Source: Onchocerca volvulus
Taxonomy: Eukaryota > Nematoda > Chromadorea > Rhabditida > Onchocercidae
Assembly: GCA_000499405.2 (NCBI GenBank)
Contig: HG738137.1
Span: 10,424,768 to 10,488,767, forward strand
Length of the DNA: 64,000 bases
Direction of reading: 5' to 3'
The notes under the pieces are model-generated. The model saw nothing but the letters and a program-made list of their open reading frames with translations. It did not search any database and was not told where the DNA came from. Position numbers and translations under genes: made by a program. Positions 51,372 to 63,600 of this stretch are shown one piece after another (within the stretch, counting starts at the first letter, position 1; the number at the start of each line of letters is the position of its first letter).

Positions 51372-54300
51372 ATGGACAGTGAAATAAAGGAAATATTGAA
51401 TGCCAGCAACGGTCTTTCATTTTGTGAGGAAGAACTTAGCCCAGTTTTTTGTAAACCAAAACTCATTCCACTCAAATCCGTAACTCTCGAGAAGTTGGAA
51501 AAAATGCAGAGTGATGCAATGGAAATGATGAAAAAAATGGAGGAGAGCAAACATAAAATATCAATAGAGGTAAATTTTTTATTATCAAACTAGCTGGACT
51601 CAGCCACGCTTCACTTCTCGAGAAGCTCCGCGTGGCCGATCCAGCTAGTCTATGAGGGACCGGCCACATTTCCGTGTCCGGCTCCAGTTATTCTATATGT
51701 TCAAAATCTTCGATCTCCGAAAGTTCTTAAAATTCAAATTCTTAGGTGTGGGAAAAATCTTAACTATTGCTTTGAACTTTTGACACAACGTTGCATTCGA
51801 ATGCGCGCTTGTTTTATATACTTTTTAAATACATTCGTTGCTGTAGTTAAGTCTAATTAAGTGGAAAAAAAAAGAAAAGAAAAAGCGCATATTTCTAGTG
51901 TTGGGGAAAAAAACCAATATTTTGTAATTTGATTTGTACCTCGTTGGATTGGAGACTGATTCTTTGCTATTGTAATTAGGCAAGTCAGCCATAAGTGTGA
52001 AAAGGTTTTTTGTCTTGTGTGACAGAGATGAATCCTGTTGAGAAAAGTTTTATTGATTGATGAAGAATGATTCTTCATAACAAACAATTATCAGAGAATA
52101 TCCAGGCAAACTGATCACTAGATTATTTTTTCTTTTATCGATGATAGAAAAGAATACTGTTTAACTGAATTGTCGGATTGTTGAATTTTTGTTGACCATC
52201 TGGCAACGGAACCAGGGAGCTATTTTATGATAAATTTGTCCTTTTACTTTCAAAGTTGACATGAATTATGTTGTTATGATTTTTAAGCCAAAAGACGTCA
52301 TTTGGAAGCAAGAGTTCAGGAATTGTTTTTCCTGATGAGAGGTAGGAAATGTTTTATATCGACAATATATCTGGCAAGCAAAGTTTTTAATAGCTTTGGA
52401 GGTTCTCCAATTTGAGGGAATTTAATTTTTCCAGCGGTACAACGCTTCTCGTCCGTTCCTCCATTAAATTTCAGAAAACTGCAATAACTTGCTACACTTC
52501 AGTCATAGTGTCGATAAGAACATGCAGGATCAAACTATTATCATCAGCTGGGTTGTACCGAAATGGAAGACGATTGTAATTGCGTGATTGCGGGAAACGA
52601 AGTCGTGTTTAACGCTGATCTCCTATTTCTTGCTGACATCTTTCAGCCACTCTTAATTCTCAGCATGCAGCGTTCATTCTGTTCAGAACAAAGCACATCT
52701 GAAGCTGTACGACCGACATGCTCACAACCATGCATCCTCAAATCTGGCTGCATGTCGCTCTGCTCTTATTTGATCCATTTTTTGTCTTGTTCGCTCTTTG
52801 CCCGTTCTTCCTCAAATTGATTCGCGATTGATCATCGCAATATTTCCATTCTACGCCAGTACAAGACCTAAGTTTGATTTTCTGCGAGGCTTTATTTGGA
52901 TGAATTAAAGCAGATCGATTGCATCTGTTTGAGAATATCCAAGCAGCAGATCGATTGCACCCGTTTGAGAATATCCAAGTAAATTAATCACTGGATTATT
53001 CTTTCCTTTATCATTTGCAGAAAAGAATAGAATTCCTTGACTATTGATCTGCGTTATTGCTGCGTCGATCTGTGTCGTTGTAAAACAGTCGCTATGCCGA
53101 TGTGGAAATTCCGAACTGAACTGTTTATTGAACCCGATTTGTTGTCGAACTTGAGTTTTCGAAAATTGTTTTCGAACTCTAGTTTCTAATTTGGGAAAAA
53201 TTAATTTCACACTGCTTGTGGGCACACAAAATTTTTTGTTGTTCCGTTGACTGTGTAAATAAGAGATTGTCTGGTTTGCCGATTCTAGAACATGCAATAT
53301 ATAATTTTCCATGTGAGAAACAACCCGTCTTTAGATCTAAATTGCACAGTTCTAAAGATTAGCCCTGAATTTTATTAATGATAATAGCAAATGCCAATCA
53401 AATTGGGAATTGCAATCTTTAAATTTAAATAGTATATCCACTGGAATTACGGCAATGTGAGGAATGAGAACATCTTCACCTTTAAAAAGTCCTTTCAAGG
53501 TTACTGCTTCTACAACGTTGCTCATTAATATTTTTTACTGTAACCAGTGTTGCAAAGTTTTGGTTGCTTGATATTTCGCAGCATTATAATTGGCAGTCGA
53601 TTTTTAATTCAGATTGAGTGAATTCAAAAATTCTGTTATATAACCAACCGTTTTATCTGTCTCCACAACAGTTCGATAGATCTGTGTATGACTTTCTGTA
53701 CTGCAAAGTCCATGTATCATTTTTTTTGTCGCAACTTTATGCAAATCCTTATCGACTCGGCATCGGATATTTTAGCGCATATTACATCATCGATTTCGTT
53801 TGAAGTGATTTTGTCATAAAGCCAGATTAGAAAATGTTATGTCAAAATGAACAAAGAACATTTACGACAAAGAGGCAATTAAAGACATGACTTAATATTA
53901 GAATTCGGGGAGGTATCCACAAATTGCCTGAACGGAGCATTTCATTATACACTATCATGAAGTCGAAATTCCTCATAAAGCAAAAAACAAATGGAAAAGC
54001 TTAAATTACTCGCTTTGTCTATTTAAAATAGATAAAGCGCCTAATCGAATGCAATGTCGTACGAAAATTTCAAATCAATCAGTGAAGAACCAAACGTTGC
54101 AGAAAGATAGACGTGATCAATGCTGAAAGTGGGCGTGGTGAATAGATTTTGTTCACTTATGAAGGTGCGGGGTAGGACAGGGCCAAAAAATTCAGTCTGC
54201 TCATGAAGGCATGGTACAAGGCGGAGTCAAAAAATTCAATCCACTCACTTTTTTTTATCTGCCACGGGCGTAATACGTAAAAACGCCTATTCGAATGCAA

Positions 54301-54727
54301 GGTTGTCTCAAAATTTGAAAGCAATCGATGGAGAACTAGCAAAATTATGTGAGGTGTAACAGGGAACATTCATATTTTTATTTATATAGATAGATTAGTT
54401 GGGAATCAAATCGTTTTCCTGTTTAGAAATTAAAATACAAGATGATGTTCAAAGTCTAAATCTATCTATTTTTTTTTTTTTTTTGACTATATTGCACGAA
54501 AATCACTGTTATTCATTATCGCTAACTTTATCAACTGCATCTATTAATTTTTTAGAATAATGAATCTAAGCACCATAAAATGAGAAATAAAATACATAAA
54601 AAATTACAAAAACACAAAATATTTTCAGCAAAGCAATGAATATGATCTAAATAAGGCTAAAGGAAGCACTGCCGATATTTGGACTGCTGAAGGAAATCAA
54701 GATGTAACGACAAAAACAATGGCTTAA
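51372..54727 (+). CDS. bbip-1: BBSome-interacting protein 1 (BBIP1/BBS18)
   Basis: Two exons, 51372-51569 and 54629-54727, 297 nt, 98 residues, joined in phase 0 (donor GAG|GTAAAT, acceptor ATTTTCAG). The core FCKPKLIPLKSVTLEKLEKM matches vertebrate BBIP1 almost residue for residue; the N-terminus MDSEIKEIL also aligns, which supports this ATG. Length is close to human BBIP1 (92). The C-terminal exon (QSNEYDLNKAKG...) is not conserved enough to recognise and rests on splice phase. BBIP1 is a small subunit of the BBSome, the coat that moves membrane proteins in cilia; in nematodes this means sensory neurons. A Helitron (51590-54390) fills most of the 3,059 bp intron. Without splicing, the frame would end at a TAG contributed by the element's terminus. 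The gene converges on mrps-6, with 47 bp between stop codons. Confidence 0.85.
51589..51649. repeat. Helitron 3'-terminal palindrome
   Basis: 61 bp with outer arms ACTAGCTGGA/TCCAGCTAGT (10 bp perfect), inner arms GCCACGC/GCGTGGC, and a central CTTCTCGAGAAG. It is strikingly GC-rich against its surroundings. Confidence 0.9.
53179..53525 (-). pseudogene. Pif1-type Helitron helicase C-terminus, broken
   Basis: Minus-strand frame: LKGLFKGEDVLIPHIAVIP, then FDLAFAIIINKIQG, a stop at 53359-53361 where Helitron helicases usually continue Gln-(S/T), then FSHGKLYIACSRIGKPDNL. These are the conserved last motifs (V and VI) of the Helitron helicase, in the normal order and spacing. The frame ends at a stop at 53179. 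The in-frame stop shows it is dead. Confidence 0.75.
53700..53815 (-). pseudogene. Helitron polyprotein linker fragment
   Basis: Minus-strand frame reads EIDDVICAKISDAESI, resembling the (I)SAEIPD segment that precedes the MIHGPCG motif in Helitron polyproteins. That motif itself is degenerate here, and stops follow. Confidence 0.45.
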
Positions 54728-54774
54728 CTTTTCAATCTATAATGTATGCTTCGTGCATTGTCTAAATTTTTTAG

Positions 54775-55850
54775 TTATTCATATTTATGCGGTTTGAGTC
54801 TACCGATAATTTCCGGTTCTGCTATTGGATAAGACTTCGGAATAGCCTTCCATTCCTTCTCAGCTCGTTTGTAAATCATTTGTCGTGTATAATGTCCCAA
54901 CTTCTGGTTGTCTCGTAAAGCTTTTACAGATTCTCTGGAAAAAAAAAAGGTAACAAAACTTTGTATGTGTAACTTACATTAAATTCTTTTTTCTACTGTA
55001 ATTTTTCTGCTGTTTGAGGACTGTTTAATCATCCGTTGTCTTATGTATACAGCTAGTAAAGTTGATAAAGCAGTATTTGACACCACGTTAATCATAAATT
55101 TACAACTAACACTTATTTTTTAGTTCCTGGATTAAATATAGATCTTAGTTTTTGTTCAGAAAAGACAAAATTTTGAAATAATCGAAACTTGAGAACTTAA
55201 TCGGATAAGGAATTAAATTAGATTACCTTTCTGATGGTGGCTTTAATAGTTCTGCTAGATTACAATGAATCGGTTCTTGTGGCTTTTCGTGCATATAGAT
55301 AACGTGAACTAAGTCGAGATCATTACGCAATATTGTGTTTGTAGTATCACGTACTTCACGTGGCATGAATGCTTTAATTAGGAAATAACTGAAACATGGG
55401 ATAATATATCGAAACTTAGTGCTATTTAATTTTAGCGATATTATAAATTATTACTGAGTAATTTCTATTTTTCCAGAAAGCAATAGATGAATGGTGGAGA
55501 TTTTAAGTAATTATATTTCTCACATATTAATATAATAAAATCATGAGCAAATTTACTTTGACGTGTATACATGTTCCGTCGTTTGCTTTCTCACTCGCCT
55601 GAAGGGCAAATCACGATGTCCAAGGCTTTCCAACTTTTCGATGATCGCACCATTATCAAGTAGAACTTTTGCGGCACGACGTATTGTGGTGAATAATTCT
55701 GGCTATAAAATGTGAAGCTATAAATGCAACTTGTAGCAAATTTCGAAATTAATTTCAAAATAATGAGAATAAAAAACTTTAACAAAAAAAAAAACATGCA
55801 CTAACTTTAGCCAGAGAACGGGTAATTAAAGTAATTTCATACGACGGCAT
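54775..55850 (-). CDS. mrps-6: Mitochondrial ribosomal protein bS6m (MRPS6)
   Basis: Four exons, high to low: 55850-55806, 55702-55557, 55388-55227, 54934-54775; 513 nt, 170 residues, phases consistent. It starts MPSYEITLITRSLAK, matching the start of MRPS6. Then ELFTTIRRAAKVLLDNGAII and LESLGHRDLPFRRVRKQ align with the human GAI...LENLGER-LPYR block, and NYFLIKAFMP with the GGYFLVDFYAP strand. This is the bacterial S6-like fold of the small mitochondrial subunit. The C-terminus (KLGHYTRQMIYKRAEKEWKA onward) extends about 45 residues beyond human MRPS6 (125). It converges on bbip-1 with 47 bp between stops, so the 3' UTRs must overlap or be very short. Confidence 0.92.
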
Positions 55851-57440
55851 CTCCAAATTATCATAAGCTCATCGATGTAAGCAACGGAACGATCAATCAA
55901 TAGGTATATGCAATAATAAATTTTTCTCATGTAATACAAATCTTAAAAAGAATTGTATAAATTGAGAATTTTGATTTTGTCCAGAAGTAAAGTCTAGGCT
56001 TACTAAATGCTGATGTTAGTCAAGAAGGTTTATTATAATGCATACATTAGCGAATAACATTTTCTGAAGATTTAAAAGCTAACGATATAATAAACTTTCT
56101 AATATTAGTTTACTTTTCTGATCTACATTTACATTCCAACATTTTTGATTAAACTGAATAAAATAAAAATATCCATCTTTTCAACAAACATATATATATA
56201 TATATATATAGATAGATAGATAGATAGATAGATCTGCTGAAAATATGGATATATAGAAACAACTATGCGAAAATGCGCAATATATGAAACATTTTTGATG
56301 ATCTAGATAATCTCGGGATTATCTGGAAATAACTTCTGGGAGTAACTATTAATAATGTATAACTGAAAAGTTTAGATAGATTTCAAAACTAAGAAATATA
56401 TTCATACAGCCTCCAGATTGATCCTTATATAATCCAACTTTACGTCATCCTCAATAATTTTTTAAACTATTTTTAGGTATCCTTGAAAGCAACAAATACT
56501 CATTTTTTAAAGCACTTCTTCAATATCCCTAATCACAAACGCATTTCACACTACCGCAACAAATATATATTCCATCACTATGAATAAATATTAGGTAAAT
56601 ATTGCAGAAGTTAATACTACTTCAGAAAAATCTGTTTCACCTAACAATTTGAATATAAATTTTATTTAATCGGCAAATAACCCACTAAACAGTTTGCATT
56701 TGATGAATTCTTGAAGATCGAAAAAGAAAAAATTAATCACAAAAGACCAATGTACAGCAAAAAATGTATTCCATGCAAAAATGTCCATTTCATTTTCAAT
56801 AATACAATCAAATAAACAAAATTAAACAGCTCTGTATGTTGGAAATCGAAAATGACAAATCATTGAAGATGGAAGTGAAATTCTTAAAATTCGACCAAAT
56901 TTATTTTACATGGAATCCGAAAGAAAATTTTTGAATGGTAGTCGAGTAACAAAGGCGAAAAAAATAACCACTGGTGGCTGAAGTAAGTTATATCTAAATC
57001 ATTTTATAAAAAATAAAGGCGAACACGGAAAAGAATGAATGAATTCATTAGTTGTACAAATTTTATCATATGGATTGTTTCAAACATTCTCAAGAAGACA
57101 TTACTTGCATTTACAGTGCGAGTTCCAAAGTTTCCAAAGCGGCCGTTCAATTTTGCAAGTTAAAGATATGCAGATATAAATCAAACAAATTTCCCCTGTA
57201 GGTACACTGTATTTACTACTCCTTCAAATTTTAGTAATTAGTAGCAAATGATTTAGAAATAAAGAAAAAGGACGTTTTAAATTTGAGGAAAAAAAATAAA
57301 ATTTATTAAATTCTTAGAAAACACTATGATCTGTGATCCGAACTACAACACAAAAATGTATTCACACTAAATCAATGACCAAGCTATTTTGGGAAACATT
57401 AGCGGACTAAGAAGGGTAGTAATGAGAATTAATAAGAGCA
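55851..57440. other. Intergenic: mrps-6 upstream, EGF gene 3' region
   Basis: AT-rich, with a (TA)n(GATA)n microsatellite at 56190-56233. No coding content was recognised. Confidence 0.55.
56190..56233. repeat. (TA)n(GATA)n microsatellite
   Basis: About ten TA units followed by about six GATA units, without interruption. Confidence 0.95.
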
Positions 57441-60400
57441 CTATTCAGGTGGAACTGTTGCGCCACTAATATGCTGCTGTGATGCTGAAAATGCCGCAAC
57501 CGCCTGAAATAAGTAATGAATTAACTAAAGTGATTGATATCAGATGGATGAATGATACATTTTCAAAAAGAAAAACGATATAAATTACGAATACCGGAAG
57601 AAGATAGATAGTAAGACACTGAAGTAACTTACGTAACTATTACAAGATCGATGCTCTCAAAAAAAGATTAATTCGCTATTTAAAATGAAGTCTTCTTTAA
57701 TAAATATTCAAATAAATTTTCATGCTACAAATTCCAAACTTCTTCGATAAAAAAAAAAAAAAAGAAAAGACAAGCACATTTTATAAATGAAAAGGAAAAA
57801 AATCTTTGCAAGAAAAAAAGAAAAAAAAAACATACTTCTTCATAAGAGGGTGGAGGATCGAACGGTTTTAAAGAATTTGCATTAGTTGATAAAGTAGGAT
57901 TCAAAACCGGCATTGCATCAAGATGAATTATATATGATGGAAAAAAATAACTGTGAGGTCTTAGCACCAGAGCAGATTCACCATTATCATTTAATAAATT
58001 TTCCTAAAATATAAGATTGTAATAACTAATAACAGTTAAGTATCATTTTGCTTCTCGAGAGTGTGACCCAATTAATAACTTGATTAAAACAAAAGGAACC
58101 GACAATTGCTGCAAATCCATAGAAAATGTCGAATATATAATTAATTCCTCATAAATTTGAATGATTTCTAAAATTAATAACAAGAAATGTTCGGTGAAAT
58201 TGCCTGCATTCGTAGACAAATTTCATTGCCTGTTCTGTTGCTGCTTCTTCTCACTTCAAATCCACTGCGTCGATGACTTATCCCTTCATTGAATACTCCA
58301 TTCAGTGGTGCTCCTCGACGTCCTGAATAAAAAAATTCAATATTGCGTTTGAAATGTTGGTTTATTTTCTTGGCTTGAAAATCTATTTCACAATTTCAAT
58401 TTCAACTGAGGGATTTCACAATAAGTTGCAAAATATATTATTCCAAATATTTTTTGAATTACTTCTAAACCTTGAATTATTTCGTATGTATATATTTTTT
58501 AAAAATAATATACATGATAATTATAAAATTAAAAAGCACTTCGTGATACAGGTTTTCTTGGAAATAAATCCATACGACAAACAACACAGCAGATAATTAT
58601 AATCACCATGCATAACAAAGGTAAACCAAGCACAACGCCCCACGATGCTGCATATTCCTGAAACGAAAATTACAGATAAGGAAATATGAAAATGGTTAAC
58701 TAAATGGACATATTTATTATACTTTAATAGCTTGTAGAGGCAATTTCAATTAGCTTTTGTTTTTGTCAAGTTTGTGGTAAAAAGCGAAATTGGAAAAATT
58801 ATTTCCTTGCTTCGTAAAAAAAAAATTTTAGTAAAAGCGACCTGACAAAACTGTCCAGTATACCAGTAATCCAAACATTTGCAATGTCCATTATCCATCG
58901 GACGGCCACCATTTAAACATTTAACATGTTCACAGTGTTGACCGTATATAAATTCTGGATAGGGACACCTGGAAATTTATATTTTTCCAGGACGATTATT
59001 TGGAATGCTGGATGAAAATTTCAGTACCTTTCTCAGATAGATATTTTTCTGTCGAGAATTTAATTCGAATTTTAACTTGACCTTTGCACTTTCCTTCTAT
59101 CCTAATATATTTCAAAATCTCATCTACCATCCTCAATAACATGGTTTTACCACTAACTTAATAAATTATTAATTTAGGATCCAAAAAATAACTTTATTCG
59201 AAAATCCCTTACTATATGGTTCAAATGAAGGAACTGTTTTCCTATTAAAAGCTTATTTTCCTACTAAAAGATAATTAACCTGCATGTATACTGTGCAAGC
59301 TTTTGTGTTTTCACCAAAGTACCATTATTAATACATATTAATTCTTCGCACAAATCACCTCGATAGAATTTGGGACAAATACATTCTCCTGTAAATTAAA
59401 TGAATGTAGTAAAAACAAAATCTGTTCGAAAGCCGTAATTAAAAACTTGGAAACTTGAAGCTTGGAAAAAACTAAACTCTGAAAAGTTGCTCAGCAAATA
59501 CCAAACGATAAATTTGACTAGTACGAAATACTCTCACTTCATCGAGGAACGCTGAGAAATGTTATGAACTTGTAAGTTACAACAAATCGTAAAATAAAGC
59601 TCGAAAGTTACTTTTTCTACGAAAATCCCGTTATAATAACTGTTTTCTATAATTATTAGACTCATGCTTCGTACCCCTTAACGTTTTCATGCCCCCGTTG
59701 ATGCAATCTGGTGTTAAACCAAGCATTTTTTTAAGATACTCCAAAGAATCCGACATTATGTTGCCGAAATGAATGCCATTGTTTTTGGTGCCAATATTTC
59801 CAGAATGATTATTTTTTGGAATATTTTGCAAATCTGGTTTTGAAGGCATAGAAAAATTTCTATCACTAATCGTCACGGGTGTCGTTCGTAATGTTGTGAG
59901 CTGCAAATAAGTCTTGTATTAGTAGTTAAACTTTCATGTAAAACCTGCCAGAACAGTTTATATTGTCAAGTTAAAAAATGATAAAAGTTAAGCAATTGGA
60001 CAATTTTTTTTTTAATATGTTTGAAGTAATTAGCTTGAAGACATATGCAGCTTGTAATAGGAATATATTAATACAAAATGATTGCAATTAATTATTTCTT
60101 ATCTCTTTTTGGACATCCAGACATAACTATGGTTGATTTAAAAAACCATCATGATATAAAGTACTATATAAAGAACGATATAAACTTTAAAGAAGAAAGA
60201 TTAAAGTAGTTTTTTGTATTTAGTAATAAAATGCGTTAAAAAATTTTTTAGAAAGTTCAAGAGAAAAAAATTCAAACGATAATAAAACTAATAAATTATG
60301 ATTTAGATAGACTAGAAACTTCTAACTAAGATGATTTAAGATGCTTAAAAGAAAAAAACAAATTAAGTGCATTTCAGATGAATATAAATCGTATTTATCA

Positions 60401-60635
60401 GAGATATAAATTTGCATTAATCAAATATCCTTATGCATAAAAGATACAAATACAGTACATTTAGTCTCATCAACGAGAATGTATATCCAGCTATTTCATA
60501 AAATATATCTTTTATCAGCAACAACAAGGATAATAATACCTCATATTTATCGCCTTCCTTCGAAATAAATTTCGTTTCATTCGATGTCGTTGTTGTAGTC
60601 ATTAGCAGAAATTGTGTATTTTTCGCTAACAAATT
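57441..60635 (-). CDS. EGF-repeat single-pass membrane protein, N-terminus missing
   Basis: Exons high to low: 60635-60540, 59900-59675, 59388-59280, 58968-58842, 58657-58576, 58322-58204, 58003-57836, 57503-57441; 990 nt, 329 residues to the stop, phases consistent. After a Thr/Ser-rich extracellular stretch come three short Cys modules of EGF type: DCINGGMK..CICPKFYRGDLC, CINNG..CRCPYPEFIYGQHC and KCLNGGRP..CKCLDYWYTGQFC. A membrane segment follows (WGVVLGLPLLCMVIIIICCV), then a basic stop-transfer run (CRRRGAP). The cytoplasmic tail ends with FDPPPSYEEA, a PPxY motif of the kind bound by WW domains such as those of NEDD4-type ligases. The intron after 58204 appears to use a GC donor. The first exon with the signal peptide was not found in the window, and the gene may extend further right. 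The specific family is not recognised. Confidence 0.72.
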
Positions 60636-63600
60636 CTGCAAATATTTAATATTTATGAAAGAAAAAAGAAATAAAACAGATAAAAAAGAAAAAAAAAAGG
60701 AAAAAAACGATATATAAACAAACAAACAATGAATTATTGAACTCATGCAAAAACAATTGTAATTTCGGACAATGAATTCTAAATAAATATTTATAAATTC
60801 GTCTCAAACAGATTTTAATAAATTAAAATAAAAACTATAACGTAATAGATATAATATATATGCGTATTTATCATTTAAATAAGTGCATTTATCATTTAAA
60901 TAGTCGAGCATTTCATATTCAACATATACGTGAACTTATATATTTATGTAGCACTAATGCATTAAAAGTACAGTAAATATTAATAATAAGTAAATATTGC
61001 CATTGCTAAAAGTACATTTTATTAAATCTCTGCCATCTACTAGCTATTTATCTGCCTGTACGATAAATCAAACGAATAAATGAACAAAATTTTTATCATT
61101 TTTATCAAAACTTTTATTTGATATATTAAGAATAAAAAATCCATTAATTCTCATTCTAATTACAAAATAAAGTGAAATCTTACAACACCTACCACCTCTT
61201 ATCCCGCCCTTCGAGATATCTCAGATGAACCGCTACATACCATATGAATAACCTAACCCATATAAGACAAAATGTAAAATACTGCAACTCTTCACATAAC
61301 TTTGCAAATTCCTCACCGATTACTTTCAATTTTACCATAAAAATGAATATGGTACCAAGCCGTGATTTACCCACTGCGCATTAACAATGTTTGTTTATGC
61401 AAATTAATTTGCGATAAGCAGTTATCCGTGGCTACAATAGTTGTCAGGTAGCGTCGCAGTGCATGTAGGAAAGCTCTGCTAGTTACGGTAATTGTACAGT
61501 ATTAGAGGGAGTACTGTAGAGATTGCATGAAAAACGCAGGATGTTTTGATTACAATTGGATAGTATCCGATATGTTAGGATTGCAATTAGTTATATTATT
61601 TAACCGTTCTTTTACCTTTTTTTTTTTTTTCATTTAAGATCTTTTCATTACAATTAGGATAAAGCCATTCAAACTAGTAAATGAGATGATATTAAATAAA
61701 ATCTACAGCATAAATGCAATGAATAGTATGAACCAGAGTGTAGTTGATCAAATTTTAATTAATCCCAATGAAACGAACATCAAATTTAAACTTGGAACAA
61801 ACATAATTTAGGAATGTTTTTTACAGTACCACTGATGATATACGATATATTGGAATTGCGATAGGTATCATTGTTTAGTCGTATTTTTTCCGCATTAGGA
61901 TCTTTTCATTATAACTAGAAGTTTCTACAGTACCATCGATGTATTCGATATATCAGAATTGCAGTCGGCGGCACAATTTAATCATTCGTCCATTTTTTTT
62001 CCATTTAGAATCTCTTCACTACAACTACAGTGTTTCTACAGTATCACTGACAGTATCCTGTATATCAGAATTGCAATTGGTGGCATTATTTATCATTTTT
62101 TCATCTTTTTTTCCATTTCGAATTTTTTCATTGCAACTAAGATGTTTCAAATGATGTTTGCTAATTGAATATGCGAAAGTACTGTTGACGATACTGTAAA
62201 GATGTATCGAATATCTGGAGATTATCCGTGATGCAGCAAAATTTAAGGAGATACGGTAGATTGCAAAGGAATACGTAAAGAATTAATCAGACGTATACTA
62301 TATTTTATTGATTGTGTCTTTGATTTTATCCACGAATTTTGAAAATTTCAAATTTACACATTGATTGGTTAATTTGTCGACAATTTTTTTTCATCCTTTA
62401 TCACCGTAACATCGAAACTGTAATATCCAAAATTATTACTACAAATTATTATTATAACATCAAGTACTGTAATATCTAAAATAGCGAATTCAATGAATGA
62501 AAAATAAATTAATCTCTATTGTTAGTGAATACTTAATCCTATAAATCATTAATATTGTAAAATAATGATAGGAATAAATCTTATTTATTCATTTAGTAAT
62601 TATAAACAATTTTACTTTTCTTTTTCTCCCGTTTCTCTTTTTTCGCTATTATTATTGTGAAATTATCATAAATGCAAGTATATAAATATAAAGAAATAAA
62701 ACATTTATTCATTCCTCCAATTTTTTTTCACTAATAATAATTTTATAGCAAAATAATTTTTATTCTGGAAAACAAACCGTCAATTCATTCCATTCATTTC
62801 AAATATTTCTATTTATCTTCTCTCGTTTTTATTTTTCTTTTCGATTTTGATTTTTATCCAGAAAAAAAAAAGTCGAAAAAAAAACTCTACTTATTGATAC
62901 TTTATCATGAATTAAAAGAAATGATATAATCTCAGAAATTTTCCACTTGTCAATTTTCTCTCGTTTTTTGTTGATGTTGAAATAATGTTAGTTTTAATTA
63001 TAAAAAGTAAAATAAATTATTAATTTTTGAAAAAAAATGAACTTCTTAAAAAGTAAATCATTAATTCTTAACTAATTAAAGCAGTACATTTATTTTACTT
63101 CTTTCCTTTTTATTTCTTGATTGTTGATCTCTTGACTTTTCAAATTTTAGAAACAAAAAATTATTAATTGAGAAATATTAAAAATAATTTTAAAAATTAT
63201 TATTACAACATTCATAAAACTATTATTATTAATCTATACTACTTGAGATATATTAAGATATCAATTTATTGTTATTCTATAATGATGAAGTAAAACAAAA
63301 AAAAGCAAGATACATTACCAGAAAGATTTCATTCATCATTGGAAACTTTTAAATTAAAATATACAATTCTGTAATTTATCATATTATTACTTTTAGAAAT
63401 TCCAAATCTAATTCATAAATGTCAAACTCCTCAAATTATAATTTTATTCTAATTTGCATAAATATGCAGATTACAAAAAATGAAGGAATTAGTATTATCT
63501 TTATTAAAAATTGCAAATCTAAAACTTCATTCATTTATATTGAAATCATATATTTATTTAACATCTGGCAAGGTATTTGATGGAAGCATAACGAAAATAA

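Larger units (their letters stand above)
51590..54390 (-). mobile_element. Helitron, 2.8 kb, decayed, inside bbip-1 intron
   Basis: Minus-strand 5' end is A|TCTATATAAATAAAAATATG at 54390; the 3' end is CTAG|T at 51590, so flanks fit A-T insertion without target-site duplication. About ten bases before the 3' end is a GCCACGC/GCGTGGC hairpin. The interior has remnants of the Rep/Helicase polyprotein: a helicase end at 53179-53525 and a linker fragment at 53700-53815. Internal repeats show rearrangement: an 11-codon duplication at 52911-52976, and related blocks at 52095-52160 and 52963-53030. Subterminal inverted blocks at 51766-51807 and 54284-54325 also match. Frames are broken, so the element is not autonomous now. 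Confidence 0.8.

Noticed and set aside
52563..52820. 85-codon Cys/Ser-rich + strand frame
   Set aside because: It lies inside the Helitron on the strand opposite the element's coding, with no recognisable content.
52905..53312. 135-codon minus-strand frame
   Set aside because: It overlaps the helicase remnant in a different frame; the conserved helicase motifs are in the frame described at 53179-53525.
61189..61374. 61-codon minus-strand frame as missing first exon of the EGF gene
   Set aside because: No signal peptide, and no donor giving the required phase 0 join to 60635.
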